DNA of 64,000 nt from Neopestalotiopsis rosae (GCA_023078685.1 JALGAS010000008.1:992001-1056000), one strand, 5' to 3'. Positions 35,708 to 46,500 are shown, counted from the stretch's first letter. The notes: generated by a model not told the origin, from the letters alone. Numbers and translations are program-made.

Positions 35708-36064
35708 TCGTCTCTAGCAGACTCACAGACCGTCGAGCCCACGTCCTTCTGGTGAATCTATAATTTTCACGTATTGACTAAATTCTCACGCTCGATATGC
35801 CACCTACCTTAGGGGAGCTTTTCAGACAATACTATGAGTGATAATGTCAGTGGGTACAATATTTCGCTTGCATGCTGCGCCGCAGCGTGCGGCCGCCTTT
35901 TCCATGTGTCTTTCATGTTGGCAATACTCTTGTCGCCCCTGTCATGCCCAAATCACCCCTCATCGACCGAAATTTCCAAAAACACTTTCTTTGACCCCCT
36001 CTTCAAGTGCTCTCAAGTGTATTGAAAGTCTATCCGCGTTGACTCTTACTCGCTACTAATCATC
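35708..36064 (+). promoter_or_regulatory. Aldo-keto reductase promoter
   Basis: A 357-bp spacer between two head-to-tail genes. The 100 nt before the ATG are pyrimidine-rich. No CCGCGG motif is present. Confidence 0.5.
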
Positions 36065-37128
36065 ATGGGCGCACCAAAGATCTATTTCGGGGCCGGTCTC
36101 TTTAGCAAGGACCAAGGCTACAACTCTGCCGAAGACATCAAGCCGTGGCTCGCTGCCCTGTCGGAAAGCAAGGATGTGCTCAGCGGGCTCGACAGCGCCG
36201 TCGCCTACCGCGAGTGCGAGGAGTGGCTCGGCCAGCTCCAAGTCGGACCGCGATACGGCTTCACCGTCGATACCAAACTGACTGGCGGTGCCCACCCGGG
36301 CCTGGTCGCGACCAAGGATAACGTCATTGCTCAAGCCAAGGAGAGCTTGAGCAAGGTTGGCGTAAAGCAGGTCAGTGCCGATTTTGAAAAAGTCTGTTGA
36401 AGCTTTCAGGCTTAAACTATTTTACCATCTAGTTTGGAATTCTCTTCTTGCATGCTCCGGATGCACGTGTTCCTGTCGAGGAAACACTCTCTGGGTTCGA
36501 CGTCCTCTACAAGGAGGGCGTGTTCAAACAATTCGGCATCGCCAACCACAGCGCCGAACAAGTCGAAGAGCTCGTCAAGGTCTGCAAAGAAAAGGGGTTT
36601 ATTCTGCCGAGCGTGTTCCAAGGCAGCTACAACCCCATCGCTCGCCTGCCAGAAGACGATTTGCTTCCCGTGCTGCGTAAACACAAAATCGCTTTCGTGG
36701 CCTATAGCCCCATGGCCGGTGGTTTCCTCGCAAAAGCAACCTCGCAGTTCCAGCAGCCCGGATCTCTGCATGGTCGCTGGGATACGGCGGGATTTCTTGG
36801 CAAGGTGTACAATCACCTGTACAATAAACCTGCTGCGCTGCAGGCTCTGGATCAGTGGCACGAGATAGCCACGGCCGAGGGCATCTCGGGCGCAGAAATG
36901 GCTTACCGCTGGGTAGCTTACAACTCGGCCCTAAGCGAGGACGATGGCCTGGTGATTGGGGCGACGACCATTGAGCAGTGGAAGAGCAATCTCGCGGGCA
37001 TACAAAAGGGCCCTCTGAGTTCGGAAACGGCGGCCAAGATTGATGCCCTGTGGACGGAGGAGCTGAAGGCGGGGAGTACCTTTGACAACTTTGAGGCGAT
37101 CAAGGCAGTTATGCTATCTGCTATGTAG
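36065..37128 (+). CDS. Aldo-keto reductase
   Basis: NADPH-dependent aldehyde/ketone reductase with a TIM-barrel fold. Exons 36065-36370 and 36433-37128 (62-nt intron, GTCAGT donor, CTAG acceptor) give 333 aa. The catalytic tetrad of the family is complete: Asp43 and Tyr48 (LDSAVAYRE), Lys71 (VDTKLTGG) and His109 (LFLHAPD, just after the intron). The start and the length resemble the AKR7 (aflatoxin-aldehyde reductase-like) group of fungi, and the cofactor end reads VIGATTIEQ. An aldehyde reductase beside a C=C-cleaving dioxygenase and a ThDP enzyme fits removal of reactive aldehydes. Substrate specificity cannot be read from sequence. Confidence 0.92.
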
Positions 37129-37264
37129 TATTCCTGCAACGAACGACAAACAATAAGATAGCAAGTTGAGGATATCAATTGAGAGATCAGTTTCTAAGTC
37201 AATGACACGAATATTCGTATGTTTGAATAACTGTTTGGACGAGGGAACATATTGTGAATTCGCT

Positions 37265-39310
37265 TCATAGCCCATAGTCTTCTTTGATCAAGTCAGCAGC
37301 CTTTTCCGCCACCGTATATACTGACGTGACGATATGTCCGCGCGGGATAAGAGGCATGATGCTGGAGTCCACGACACGCAGACCTGCAACACCATATACG
37401 CGTAGCCGGGCATCTACCACACCTCCCTTCTCCAAAGGCAGCATAGCACAGGTTCCAACAGGGTGGTTATTGGTCAATGTGGTCTCCTTGATGTAGTCCT
37501 TGGCCCTCTCCAGCGTGTTGGCGTCCGCATTCCTGCCCTCGAGCCCTTGTGCCCTCCGCCCGTCGGGTTTTAGATATGCATCTAGCGGTGATGACTTTGC
37601 GAGGACCTCGAGCGCCATCAAGTGTCGCGCAAAGACCTCAATGTCGAGCGGGTGTGAGAGATAACGAGGGTCGATGACGGGCGGCGCGCTCGGGTCGGCC
37701 GACGAAATGTGCGACGAGCCCCGCGATAAGGGGTGCAGGAGGGAGACGCCGAGGCTCACGTAGTTGCCCGGCTTGGCGTTGCTGACCATGCCGCTCTGCT
37801 TGGGCCCGTTGTGCAGGTTGACTTGGGCTGGCAACATGAAGAGGGCAGCAGAGGCTTCGTCTTTGATGTGACCTTGGAGAATAGACTCGACATGGTTGTA
37901 GTGCTCCTTTTCGAATGAAGATCCAGATGATTCTACCTTGGATGCAGACTTGGCGAGTATGCCTCTGAAAAGTTCTTGATGCTGAGGGTCCATCTTTGAC
38001 AACTCGTCCGACATGATTGGCATTAAAGCACATGAAGGAATGGCGCCACCTGCCAAAGGACCAGCTTTGTGCTCTTGATACATCTGCACTAGAATGTCAA
38101 AGTTAGTGGATGTTCGAGCCAGAATATTAGACTGGATAAGTATGGCTGTACGGTGATTATAATACTGAATAGAAGGTTGGCCATGCCGGTGAGAACCACT
38201 TACTAAAGGCGTTGACAAACTCTGGTTCTTGACGTAGCAGACAATCACCAGTCATGACTCCGTCCGTTGCCTCGAAACTTATGCCAGTCATGAGATGGTC
38301 CTGTAAATTCTGGCCCACGTTGTTGTTCTCAACCTTGGTAGCAACGCCAAACTTATCCAATATGAGCTTGTTCCCGATGCCGGATAGCTCTAGCAACTTT
38401 GGAGACTGATATGCGCCAGCCGCAAGAATAACCTCACGGCCTGCCTGAACTTGATGTTCATTGGTACCATTATCATCTTTCAGCTCAAAGACAACTCCCT
38501 TTGCGCTGGTCTCATGCAGTAGGATTCTGCATACCGTGGCGCCCGTCACGACGTGAAGATTCGGCCTGTCACGTACTGGTGCCAAGTAAGCACTGGCAGC
38601 ATAGCTGCGGGTTTTCGTGAGAGGATCGATACTGGCTGGAGTGCTCCATGCGCCTATACCGCGGCCGCTGTAAGGGTCTTGCGTCACGCCAAAGCCAAGT
38701 TGACGAAAAGTGGTATTCCACGCCTTGCCGAGCGGGTCTTCAGTAAAGCCGGTAAACGTCGCCTGGATCGGACCGTTGCTGCCGCGGGTGGCCTCGTCGA
38801 TCCAGTCGATGTCCAGATGCTTGGCAAGTGCCTCATCGGGCGGGTTGAGGGTATGAGACTTGCGAAAGTACGGTGCTACGCCCGACCAGCCCCATCCCGG
38901 GTTGCCAAGCGACTCCCACGTATCGAAACCGGTGGCGGATGGGGGAACAAAGACCTCTGCATTGATGGCACTAGATCCACCGAGGGTGCGACCCTGGGGA
39001 TGGCCAATCTGGCGAGAGTTCAGGTTCTCCTATAAAGTAATTTAGCGATTGTTCTGTCTAGTATGGCCAATGAAAAGCATGAGCTTCTCTATACCTGAGG
39101 CACCGTGATAAAGTCCCAATCCAGCTCCGTGCCAAGGACTGCTGACCACATGGCCGGGATAGCGACACGGGGATCAGCAAGTGCGTCCCCTCCAGACTCG
39201 AGAACAAGCACCGACACGTCGGCATTCTCACTGAGCCGAGCAGCGACGACAAGCCCGGCTGTGCCTCCACCGACGATGACGAAATCGTATTCTTGGTTCA
39301 ACGGGGCCAT
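37265..39310 (-). CDS. GMC oxidoreductase (FAD alcohol oxidase/dehydrogenase)
   Basis: FAD-dependent oxidation of an alcohol to an aldehyde, as in aryl-alcohol oxidase and choline dehydrogenase. Exons 39310-39095, 39029-38204 and 38088-37265 give 621 aa. Intron 2 has a perfect CCACTAAC branch site and a TTCTAG acceptor. The FAD motif VIVGGGTAGL is at 11-20, followed by HPQGRTLGGSSAIN (signature 1) and GAYQSPKLLELSGIG (signature 2). At the C-terminus HPVGTCAM and the active-site histidine in IPRGHIVTSVY are present. No signal peptide is visible, so an intracellular enzyme is likely. It converges on the aldo-keto reductase (only 136 bp between stops) and is divergent with the CocE hydrolase. 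Confidence 0.92.
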
Positions 39311-39774
39311 TTTGAGCTGGGTTCGAACAATGAGCCCTGGTCGTAACTAGAAATAAATTCAAAGATGGAAGGAGAGTTGCAATTGCGTTTGTTAATGTCA
39401 ATTGATACTTAATTTTCTTGCCTCGACAGTATGTTTACTCAGTACTTTGAATGATGATCTCATACGAAGGTGGTGGGCGGATTGAATGGTTGCGTTGTCC
39501 GTGCCGTAGGTGATACATGCTTACAACGGCGGGTCATTTTTTCCACTTTCATGCGTGTTGGTCGTTGGTGGTAGTATGATGCATAGTCTGCATTGGTAAC
39601 CACGGGCGATGCATGTGAGACTGCTAATTGAGCGACAACTTTCTGCTCGGGATCCATTATGCCTGGCGACTGCCCGAAAATACCATGCACTCAGGCAGGA
39701 GTCTAGTCCCAACAATCAAAATGCATATTATAGCGTTGGCCGAAGGCCAACATCGTTCGAAGCCTGTCAGTCCA

Positions 39775-39800
39775 GGGGGGGGGGGGGGGGGGGGGGGGGG
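39775..39800 (+). repeat. 26-G homopolymer
   Basis: Twenty-six G residues in a row (C on the other strand) in non-coding DNA. It could form a G-quadruplex and would be length-unstable; the exact count may also be an assembly estimate. Confidence 0.85.
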
Positions 39801-40145
39801 CAACCCGATGTGGGTGTCCCGTCATTGATATCCGCAGGCCGATCACACGGAACGTCAGTCGCCGTAAGAATCAAATCGGCTCCGTTTCTGCCGCCGGAGC
39901 CGACGGGATGCCGAGCGTACCCAAGGGGGAATCTGGTTGGTCCGCAGCTACAGCTCCCGCTCTAATGCAAACCATTGATATAGCAGCATGATGCACTGAA
40001 GATTCAGGAACTGGGAAATGACTGAAAATGACTCTGGTAGCTTAGCCGAGTTATAAATGATCCCGGTTTCTATCACCAAAAAACGAAAAGCTGTGGGATC
40101 GGAGACCCCAAGTTCAAAACTTGGGTAATCTTCAAGCCTTGGCTG

Positions 40146-40191
40146 CTTTTTTTTTTTCTTCTTTTTTTTTTCTTTCTCTTTTCCCCTCTCT
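40146..40191 (+). repeat. Pure pyrimidine tract
   Basis: Forty-six bases of only C and T, mostly T runs broken by single C. It is about 820 nt upstream of the CocE ATG. Such tracts often exclude nucleosomes. Confidence 0.85.
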
Positions 40192-40594
40192 GTCTCTCAA
40201 TCTCTAGGTACTCGATCAGTTTTTCAAGAGCTATAGTCGCACGTACTTCATTTTGTTCCGTTGGTATTTTCAGTATTAGCGAATGCTCCTCTGTTCCTTA
40301 TTACAATTTTCTGTGTTATCGCCCTTCGTCTGCCCTATCTTCTCCAAGCAGTCTTTTCCCATTGTGCGATCGAGTTCAGCATACAACGGGAAAGCCGATT
40401 GGCACGCACAGACAAATTCTGGTCCAGGTTGTATAAACATCAGAAAGCTCTTGTCTAGATTTAGCAAAACCCAGCCTTTGGCTGCCTTAGCTCCGACTCT
40501 CTACCTTCACATAACCGCCTCTACCGAGGTGCGTTGCGCGGTGGAAACACTGGAACGATTCTCGGAGACAAGACCATCATGTCGAGTGTGAGCG

Positions 40595-40760
40595 CCGCGG
40601 AACCTCCACCAGGTCTCTTTGCCCATTCAAGTAGCTGGAAAGTTTCTGAGAAGCATCTTGACATCCGCGGAAACCTCGTCTAGCCCCGGCCGCGGCGGGA
40701 TGTGGCGGCGCGGTGGACCCCGATCCTTGGCACGCCGGAACCACCACCGAGCTCCGCGGA
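40595..40760. promoter_or_regulatory. Cluster of CCGCGG sites upstream of the CocE hydrolase
   Basis: CCGCGGAA begins at 40595, 40675 and 40754; the latter two are full TCCGCGGA. A fourth CCGCGG (40690) lacks AA. The first two are both followed closely by ACCTC. Spacing is about 80 bp between successive CCGCGGAA sites, roughly eight helical turns. Confidence 0.6.
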
Positions 40761-41014
40761 ACTCCATATTGGCAGATTGATGGTAAATCGATGGTTGGAG
40801 TTAGTATGTCGACGAGACCATCGAAGCGCGTCAATGCTTTTTGGAGGTTGTACGCAGTAGCAGACAGTTTTACAAAAAGATGCAGAAAGCCATCTGTGTA
40901 GACTAGCAAATCACTCCCGTGACTGGAATATAGCTGATTCTGCCAATTTCCTAAGCCTGTGCCAAATCTGTCTCCAAGAAGACAAAGCACCCATATCGAA
41001 ATAAGATTCTCATC

Positions 41015-43213
41015 ATGAGTGGACCAAAGCTTGAGCATGGGGGCTTCCCCATTCCATGGACGCCCACGGTTCGACCTGAAGATGAGACCAACATGTACCC
41101 GTACAAGAAGCAGGCCCCGAGCACCAAGAGGCTACCTGCAGGCTGGACTTTTGCGCCAGGGCGGCGCCCTTTTCATCAAGAAACCATATTCGATGAAGTG
41201 GTCGAGATACCAATGAGAGACGGAGTAAAGGTGCGTTCAAAAGAAAAAGTTAAACAGTAGACCTTTGCAGGTTCCAAAACTAATGTGATGGCCCAATAGA
41301 TTTATTGTGACATATTTAGACCCGTCACCGACGAAAAGGTCCCTGCCATCTTGGCAGTCAGTCCATATGGCAAAAATGGACATGGTAGGTCATGCGGTGC
41401 TAGTATGAGTCTGATGCCGAGCTAATCATGATACCGCCGCACCAAGGTTTTCGTATTTTTGACAACATTCCGTTCCGACTGGGGCTCCCAGAGAGCGCCA
41501 CCTCTGGTCTAGAGAAGTTTGAAGGGTGCGCATTCCAACATCAAGAAGTGAGGTTTATCTTGCTGACCACGTTGCATTTACAGCCCTGACCCTGTCGAAT
41601 GGTGCCCCCGAGGCTACGCTATCGTCAATGTGGACATCCGTGGTTCCTGGGACAGTGAAGGGGATCTCTACATTGAAGGAAGCCAGATGGGTTAGGAAGC
41701 TTTCCATGATATTGCTGTGTCAGAGATTAGGATTGGCTAACAAACAATTAGGCGTTGATGGCTATGACACGGTTGAATTCATTGCAGCACAGTCATGGTG
41801 CAACGGCGCCGTAAGCATGTGTGGAAACTCTTGGCTAGCCACAGAGCAGTGGGCGACTGCCATTCAGAAGCCGCCATCGCTCAAGTGCATCGCGCCTTGG
41901 GAGGCATTCACGGACAAGTACCGCGACCTGATCTGCCGCGGCGGTGTCCCCAAGACCAATTTTGCCTCGTTCATCTTTAACAAGACGATCCGTGGCAGAA
42001 ACCGCCGGGAAGACATTGGCGCGGCACTCACCGAATGGCCCCTTTTCAACGGGTACTGGGAGGACAAGGTCTATGACACCAAAGATCTCACTTTGCCTAT
42101 TTACGCGCTCGTGAGCTACTCGTCGGGCAACCACGGCTCCGGAACCGTGCGAGGCTTCAACAGGGCAGCTTCCAAGGACAAGTGGATTCGTTTCCACCCG
42201 ACGCAGGAGTGGTTCGATCTCTACACTCCGCGGTACATTGACGACCTGCAGCGGTTCTATGATCGTTATCTTAAGAACATTGGCAATGGGTGGGAGCAAA
42301 CTCCTAAAGCGAGAGTTTCTATTCTCACCTATGGCGATCGATCTCAGCCGGTATGTAACCATGTAATAAAAACTTGCGTGAATAATCATCTAACACGACT
42401 GAAATTACGATAGGGTCCAATGTGGGACGTACCATTCGCCGACTATCCGGTCCCCTCGACCGAGTATCGTGCACTCTACCTCCAAGATGCCGGAAAGTTG
42501 GCTGCCTCACCGCAAGCCAAAGAGGCCTCTGTTGCCCACTACGCAGACAGCTACCAGGCGAGGCCGTCCGAGTTTCAATTGACCTTTGACAAGGCCACCA
42601 CCATCGTTGGTCACTCCAAAGCGGTACTGTGGATGTCTTGCCGGGACAAGGACGACATGGACGTCTATGTTTCCATTCGTAAGCTGAGCGCGAGCGGTGA
42701 AGTACTGGAACACGTCAATGTCCCGTGGGAAAAGTTGCCGGAAGGCGTCAACACTCAATATGACGTTCCTATGGCGCAAACTGTCAAGGTGAGTTGAGAA
42801 AACTGTTGTAAAAGAGGAAAATAGTCAAGCATTTGGAGCCATCCATCCACTGACATGTTGGGTGGCAAACACAGTATACTGGACCCACCGGAATCCTACG
42901 GGCCTCGCACCGCGCCCAGGTTCCTGAACGGAGCACTCCCATGATCCCGTACCACCCACACGACAGGGAGGAAAAGGTGACCCCGGGAGAGGTTGTCAAG
43001 CTGGAGATCTCCCTCTGGCCCATGGGCATCCACTTTGAAGCGGGAGAAAGCCTCCTGTTCCGTGTCCAGGGCTTCATTGACACGAGCTCGGATTTCCCCA
43101 GCCACATTGACAAGAAGCTCGATAATCTGAATGAGGGCCAGCATATTATCCACTATGGTGGCAAGTATGATTCGAGCATCATCGTGCCTGTTGTTCCCCT
43201 GCCATCCCAATAG
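41015..43213 (+). CDS. CocE/NonD (S15 X-Pro dipeptidyl-peptidase) family hydrolase
   Basis: Serine hydrolase of the CocE/NonD family, whose members cut esters or acyl bonds of bulky substrates. Seven exons (41015-41230, 41300-41384, 41447-41525, 41584-41690, 41752-42350, 42414-42788, 42875-43213) give 599 aa. The N-terminal domain has EIPMRDGVK, followed by FRPVTDEKVPAILAVSPYG. The nucleophile elbow is MCGNSWLA with Ser189, and Tyr/Asp-containing DGYDTVEFIA precedes it as usual. The C-terminal jelly-roll domain follows (about 420-599, including WMSCRDKDDMDVYVSIRKL). The exon 4 donor is GTTAGG, a weak site. No signal peptide. Four CCGCGG sites upstream place it in the same proposed regulon. 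Confidence 0.9.
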
Positions 43214-43965
43214 TTTTGTAGCTAAATTGAAATCGATGGCGTTTCTTCTTGCTTTCATGAGTGCACTGTAAAATCATGATATGCAAAATCATATGAATGT
43301 GTATGAATGTTGAGAAATCTGCGGGCTTCAATCGTTTCAGGGAATCGTACACCAGCCCAAGTAATTGACTCCCAAGACTCGGGCTCCCATCAATCAATCG
43401 TCCTTCACCTCATTGTATTGTCAATTACCAGAGATCGGTCCGAAAAAATGTCGTTTTTCTGACAACGAGGCTCGGAATTCTTTGACCTCATGCGTTGATC
43501 ATATTTGCGTACATGTTCAGCTCTGCATAAGGGCCGTCGCTCGACTAATAGCACTTGAACGCTCTTGAAGTCATGGGATGGTCAACGTCAATTGGGAATG
43601 GTAAACAATAACAAACTACTGTGAATTATAAGTCTTCTCTCAACATCAACAAAGGTGGTCCAAAATTGCCCAAACTAGATCGCATGACACCAGTCTTTTG
43701 CTGGGTTATGCACATAGAAGATGGGTGCACTACGCAAATCGGTGGAGGAGTAAAGTCGAACTAGGGGTCGCTGTAGACGGATTTGGCCGCCTGCACGGGC
43801 CATTCCCTGTACTAGCTAGGTCGGACTTTCAGAGCCTCCGGTCGCCAGGAAAATTCCCAGAAGCTCGCGTACGGGGATAGCTTCAATTGAGCGCTGGGTT
43901 GATAGGCAGCGAAGAAGGGTGTTGATAGCAAGTCCCGCTCGCCACCAGCATTTCAGATTCTCACC
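43214..43965. other. Intergenic stretch at the right edge of the accessory island
   Basis: 3' flank of the CocE gene and promoter of the mitochondrial ribosomal gene. No repeat or gene seen; this is the border back to conserved genes. Confidence 0.55.
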
Positions 43966-45163
43966 ATGGCCTCGTTACGAGAGGTTCCTCGCGCGGCGAG
44001 GCATGTGCTGAAGACTTCATCGCTGCAGTCCTCCACGCCTGCATTCCGGAGATGCGCATCGACCGAGGCTGCTGGCGCGCCCGCGTCTGCCAATGCGGCG
44101 CCTGCGGTGTTGGGTATCGAGACCGAGTCGGGTCTCGCATCGCCAATTGTGGAGAGAAGTCAGATTCAGATTCAGGACCCGAGGAAACGAGCAAGTCGGA
44201 GAGAAATGGAGCTGCCGCATTCAAGGTCAGTTTGCTAGCCATGAAGTGTTATTCGCAGCGGTTCAAAGGTCTAACCATTGCCTCACCTGCAGATACCGGT
44301 ATCATCCACCAAAGTACTATAGAGGTCCTCTGCACCCGGTCCAACCGCCGCCGTCGTCCGACCCCGTGGCCCGTGACTTCGTACCGGGACCCTTCAACCT
44401 GCCGCGCCTCAAGCAGACGTTCCACAGCACCGTCGCATCCGACATCATGACACTGGCATACCAGCACAAGATCCCCGGCACGCCCGACAAGCCGGAGCGG
44501 ATACGACTGCGAAACTGGGGTGACGAGACCCCGTACATGGAGAACCGTCCGAAGCGCGGACCGCGTGGCGCCGACGTGCTGCTGCCGCTGGAGCAGCACA
44601 TTACGTACCGCAACATCCCCGAGATCAAGTGCATCCACATTGCCTCGTTCATGCCGCTGGCCAAGAAGAGCCAGGACTACGTAACGGTGGCCAAGGCCGT
44701 GATCCAGAGCATCACGGGCGTGCGCCCCGAGGCCACGCACGTCAAGCACAGCGTCGCCCAATGGCAGATCGTCAAGGGCGACCGCGCCGGTGTAAAGTGC
44801 ACCATCCACGGCCACCAGGCCTACGAATTCCTCGACAAGATGATCAACCTCGTCTTTCCCAAGATCAAGGAGTGGAACGGTATTGCCGGCACCACCGGAG
44901 ACGGCGCCGGAAACTTGGCCTGGGGTTTCGCGCCGAGCCACATGATGTTCTTCCCGGAGGTCGAGGCCAACTACTCTCTTTACCCTGCAAAGGTATGTAC
45001 TTTTGAACACGGTGGACTCGTGATAGAAAACATGCTAATTCAAAATCTCTAGATGATTCCAGGTTGCCGAGTCTTCGTCGAGACCACAGCCAAGTCTGAC
45101 AGACACGCCCGCTTACTGCTGCAATCACTAGGCATACCGTTCCATGGCAAGCTGATCGATTAA
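43966..45163 (+). CDS. MRPL7: Mitochondrial large-subunit ribosomal protein uL5m
   Basis: Component of the mitochondrial 54S subunit. Exons 43966-44225, 44293-44992 and 45053-45163 give 356 aa. The N-terminus is rich in Arg, Ser and Ala with few acids (MASLREVPRAARHVLK), as in a mitochondrial presequence. The uL5 core is clear: IPEIKCIHIASFMPLAKKS, the VTGVRPEATHVKHSVAQW-like segment, GVKCTIHGHQAYEFLDK, and LVFPKIKEWNGI. The last exon carries the C-terminal uL5 strand (MIPGCRVFVETTAKS) ending in GIPFHGKLID. The intron 1 junction splits an Arg codon (AG|A). Yeast Mrpl7 is the named counterpart. Confidence 0.9.
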
Positions 45164-45466
45164 GATGGAGCTCAAGAGCCGTGCCTGGAACGAAACGTGT
45201 ACATGAATTATCATATAAAAGCAAACCATGTGTAGAGTGTAATATGTGTATCACCAATGAGAGGTTCAAATAATTTCTGCACTTGGTATCTTCTTGTCAT
45301 TGCAGGTATCTTTTGCCCATGCGGCCGTGCCAGCAAGGCTTCTCTATCTATGGAGAAAAATCACATGTCCGCCCAACGCCAAAATATGCTAGTCATGATG
45401 TGAAGTCATCCTTTTGCCCATGTCATTTCATCTCGAGTTGTACTCCTTTTTTTCCCCTTTCACTCC
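45164..45466. other. Convergent 3' intergenic stretch
   Basis: 3' flanks of the uL5m (+) and FES1 (-) genes; AT-rich, nothing else seen. Confidence 0.6.
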
Positions 45467-46168
45467 TCAGTTCTCCGCGTTCGAGACCTTGTCCCTGAGG
45501 CCGTTGATGACAACGTCCACGGCATCCATATTCGTAGCGTCGACCTTGTCCGCCTCTTTGCCTTCCCTCTTGGCCAGCTCCTTGCTGACAACGTCCATGG
45601 CGGGCTGGTAGTTTCTGCACGCCGAGCTGAGCGCATAGACGGCCTTTCTCCTGACATCCTTTTTCTCAGGCTCGGCAGTAGCAGTAGGGTCAGCGGCGGC
45701 AGTACCCTCCTTGGCGAGGCGCTCGCCCAGGACCATGGCGACCAGCTTCTCGAGGCCGCCGAGAGCGACGAGGCGCTCCTGGGAGGGCTCGTTGTTCTGG
45801 ACGGCGGTGCCGACGACCCAGGCGGCCATGCGGCGGATCTCGTCCTCGTCGTGGCTCAGGAGGCCGAGCAAGGGAGTCCAGAGGCCGAGCTTGGCGAGCA
45901 GGTTGGCATTGTCGAGCGACTCGATCAGCTGCTCCAGGTTGTCGAGCGCCGTCAGCTTGGACTCGAGCGTGATCTCCGGGTCCGCCGACATGACGTTCTC
46001 CATGGCGGCCACCATGAGGTCGGCGTCCGAGGGGCCGCCGAGCAGCGCGGCGATGGCGTCGGCGTTGGGGCCGCGGTACGGTGCCGAGGCGACGGTGTTG
46101 TCTTCTTTTTGGGTCGAGGCGTTGATGCTCCACTTCAGGAGATCGTTGAGTCGCTTGTCGCCATCCAT
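45467..46168 (-). CDS. FES1: Hsp70 nucleotide exchange factor Fes1
   Basis: Armadillo-repeat protein that releases ADP from cytosolic Hsp70 and helps clear misfolded proteins. Single exon, 233 aa. The N-terminus reads LNDLLKWSINAST, the short flexible segment typical of Fes1, followed by armadillo-like helices (TALDNLEQLIESLDNANLL, LLSHDEDEIRRMAAWVVGTA, VQNNEPSQERLVALGG), then KDVRRKAVYALSSACRNY. A short Ala/Thr-rich loop (about 152-165) interrupts the repeats. A four-unit heat-shock element lies 315-332 nt upstream of the ATG, in keeping with heat-shock control of FES1 known in yeast. Confidence 0.93.
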   Translation of the reverse strand: MDGDKRLNDLLKWSINASTQKEDNTVASAPYRGPNADAIAALLGGPSDADLMVAAMENVMSADPEITLESKLTALDNLEQLIESLDNANLLAKLGLWTPLLGLLSHDEDEIRRMAAWVVGTAVQNNEPSQERLVALGGLEKLVAMVLGERLAKEGTAAADPTATAEPEKKDVRRKAVYALSSACRNYQPAMDVVSKELAKREGKEADKVDATNMDAVDVVINGLRDKVSNAEN

Positions 46169-46482
46169 TATGAAATTTGTGGTTGTGGAAATTTGGGTAT
46201 CTTTTTTTTAAGTTGGACTTTTTTGTTTCAGGCCGTCTTGCTGTGTAGCTGCGGCTTGTATGTGAAGCTTCGAATGTGCAGAAATCGTAGGTGGGGTGTG
46301 TGTCTTTGGTGTCCTAGGAATTCGCTATAGGTAGTGGTCTGTAGTACGTTTCTGTGAAGATGGGTTCGTCTTGTTAAATCACAGATTCAATTGTACTGTG
46401 AAGAATGTTCAACAATTCAAGTTTCCTCGTCTCGATCGACTTTGCGTTGTCAACTTCTAGATGTTTTCCAACGTCATATCCA

Positions 46483-46500
46483 GAATGTTCGCGAACATTC
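46483..46500. promoter_or_regulatory. Perfect four-unit heat-shock element
   Basis: GAATGTTCGCGAACATTC is an 18-bp perfect palindrome and reads as GAA-nn-TTC-nn-GAA-nn-TTC, the ideal Hsf1 binding array. A second partial element, GAATGTTC, lies at 46403-46410, closer to the FES1 ATG at 46168. Confidence 0.8.

Larger units (their letters stand above)
39311..41014. promoter_or_regulatory. Divergent GMC / CocE intergenic region
   Basis: A 1.7-kb spacer with unusual content: a 26-G run, a 46-nt pure pyrimidine tract, a 7-bp hairpin (40107-40125) and a cluster of four CCGCGG motifs at 40595-40759, three of them as CCGCGGAA. The motif cluster is 261-420 nt upstream of the CocE ATG and about 1.3 kb from the GMC ATG. 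No gene is seen. Confidence 0.6.

Noticed and set aside
40030..40135. tRNA-like arrangement (TAGCTTAGCCGAG... and a CCCAAGTTCAAAACTTGGG hairpin at 40107-40125)
   Set aside because: The bases after the hairpin (TAATCTT) do not pair with the 5' side to make an acceptor stem, and no anticodon arm could be placed.
20490..43213. Reading the island as a secondary-metabolite biosynthetic cluster
   Set aside because: No polyketide synthase, NRPS, terpene cyclase, prenyltransferase or transporter is present; hydrolases and oxidoreductases dominate.
44249..45010. 253-aa minus ORF opposite the uL5m gene
   Set aside because: Shadow of the GC-rich second exon; the plus strand encodes the clear uL5 protein.
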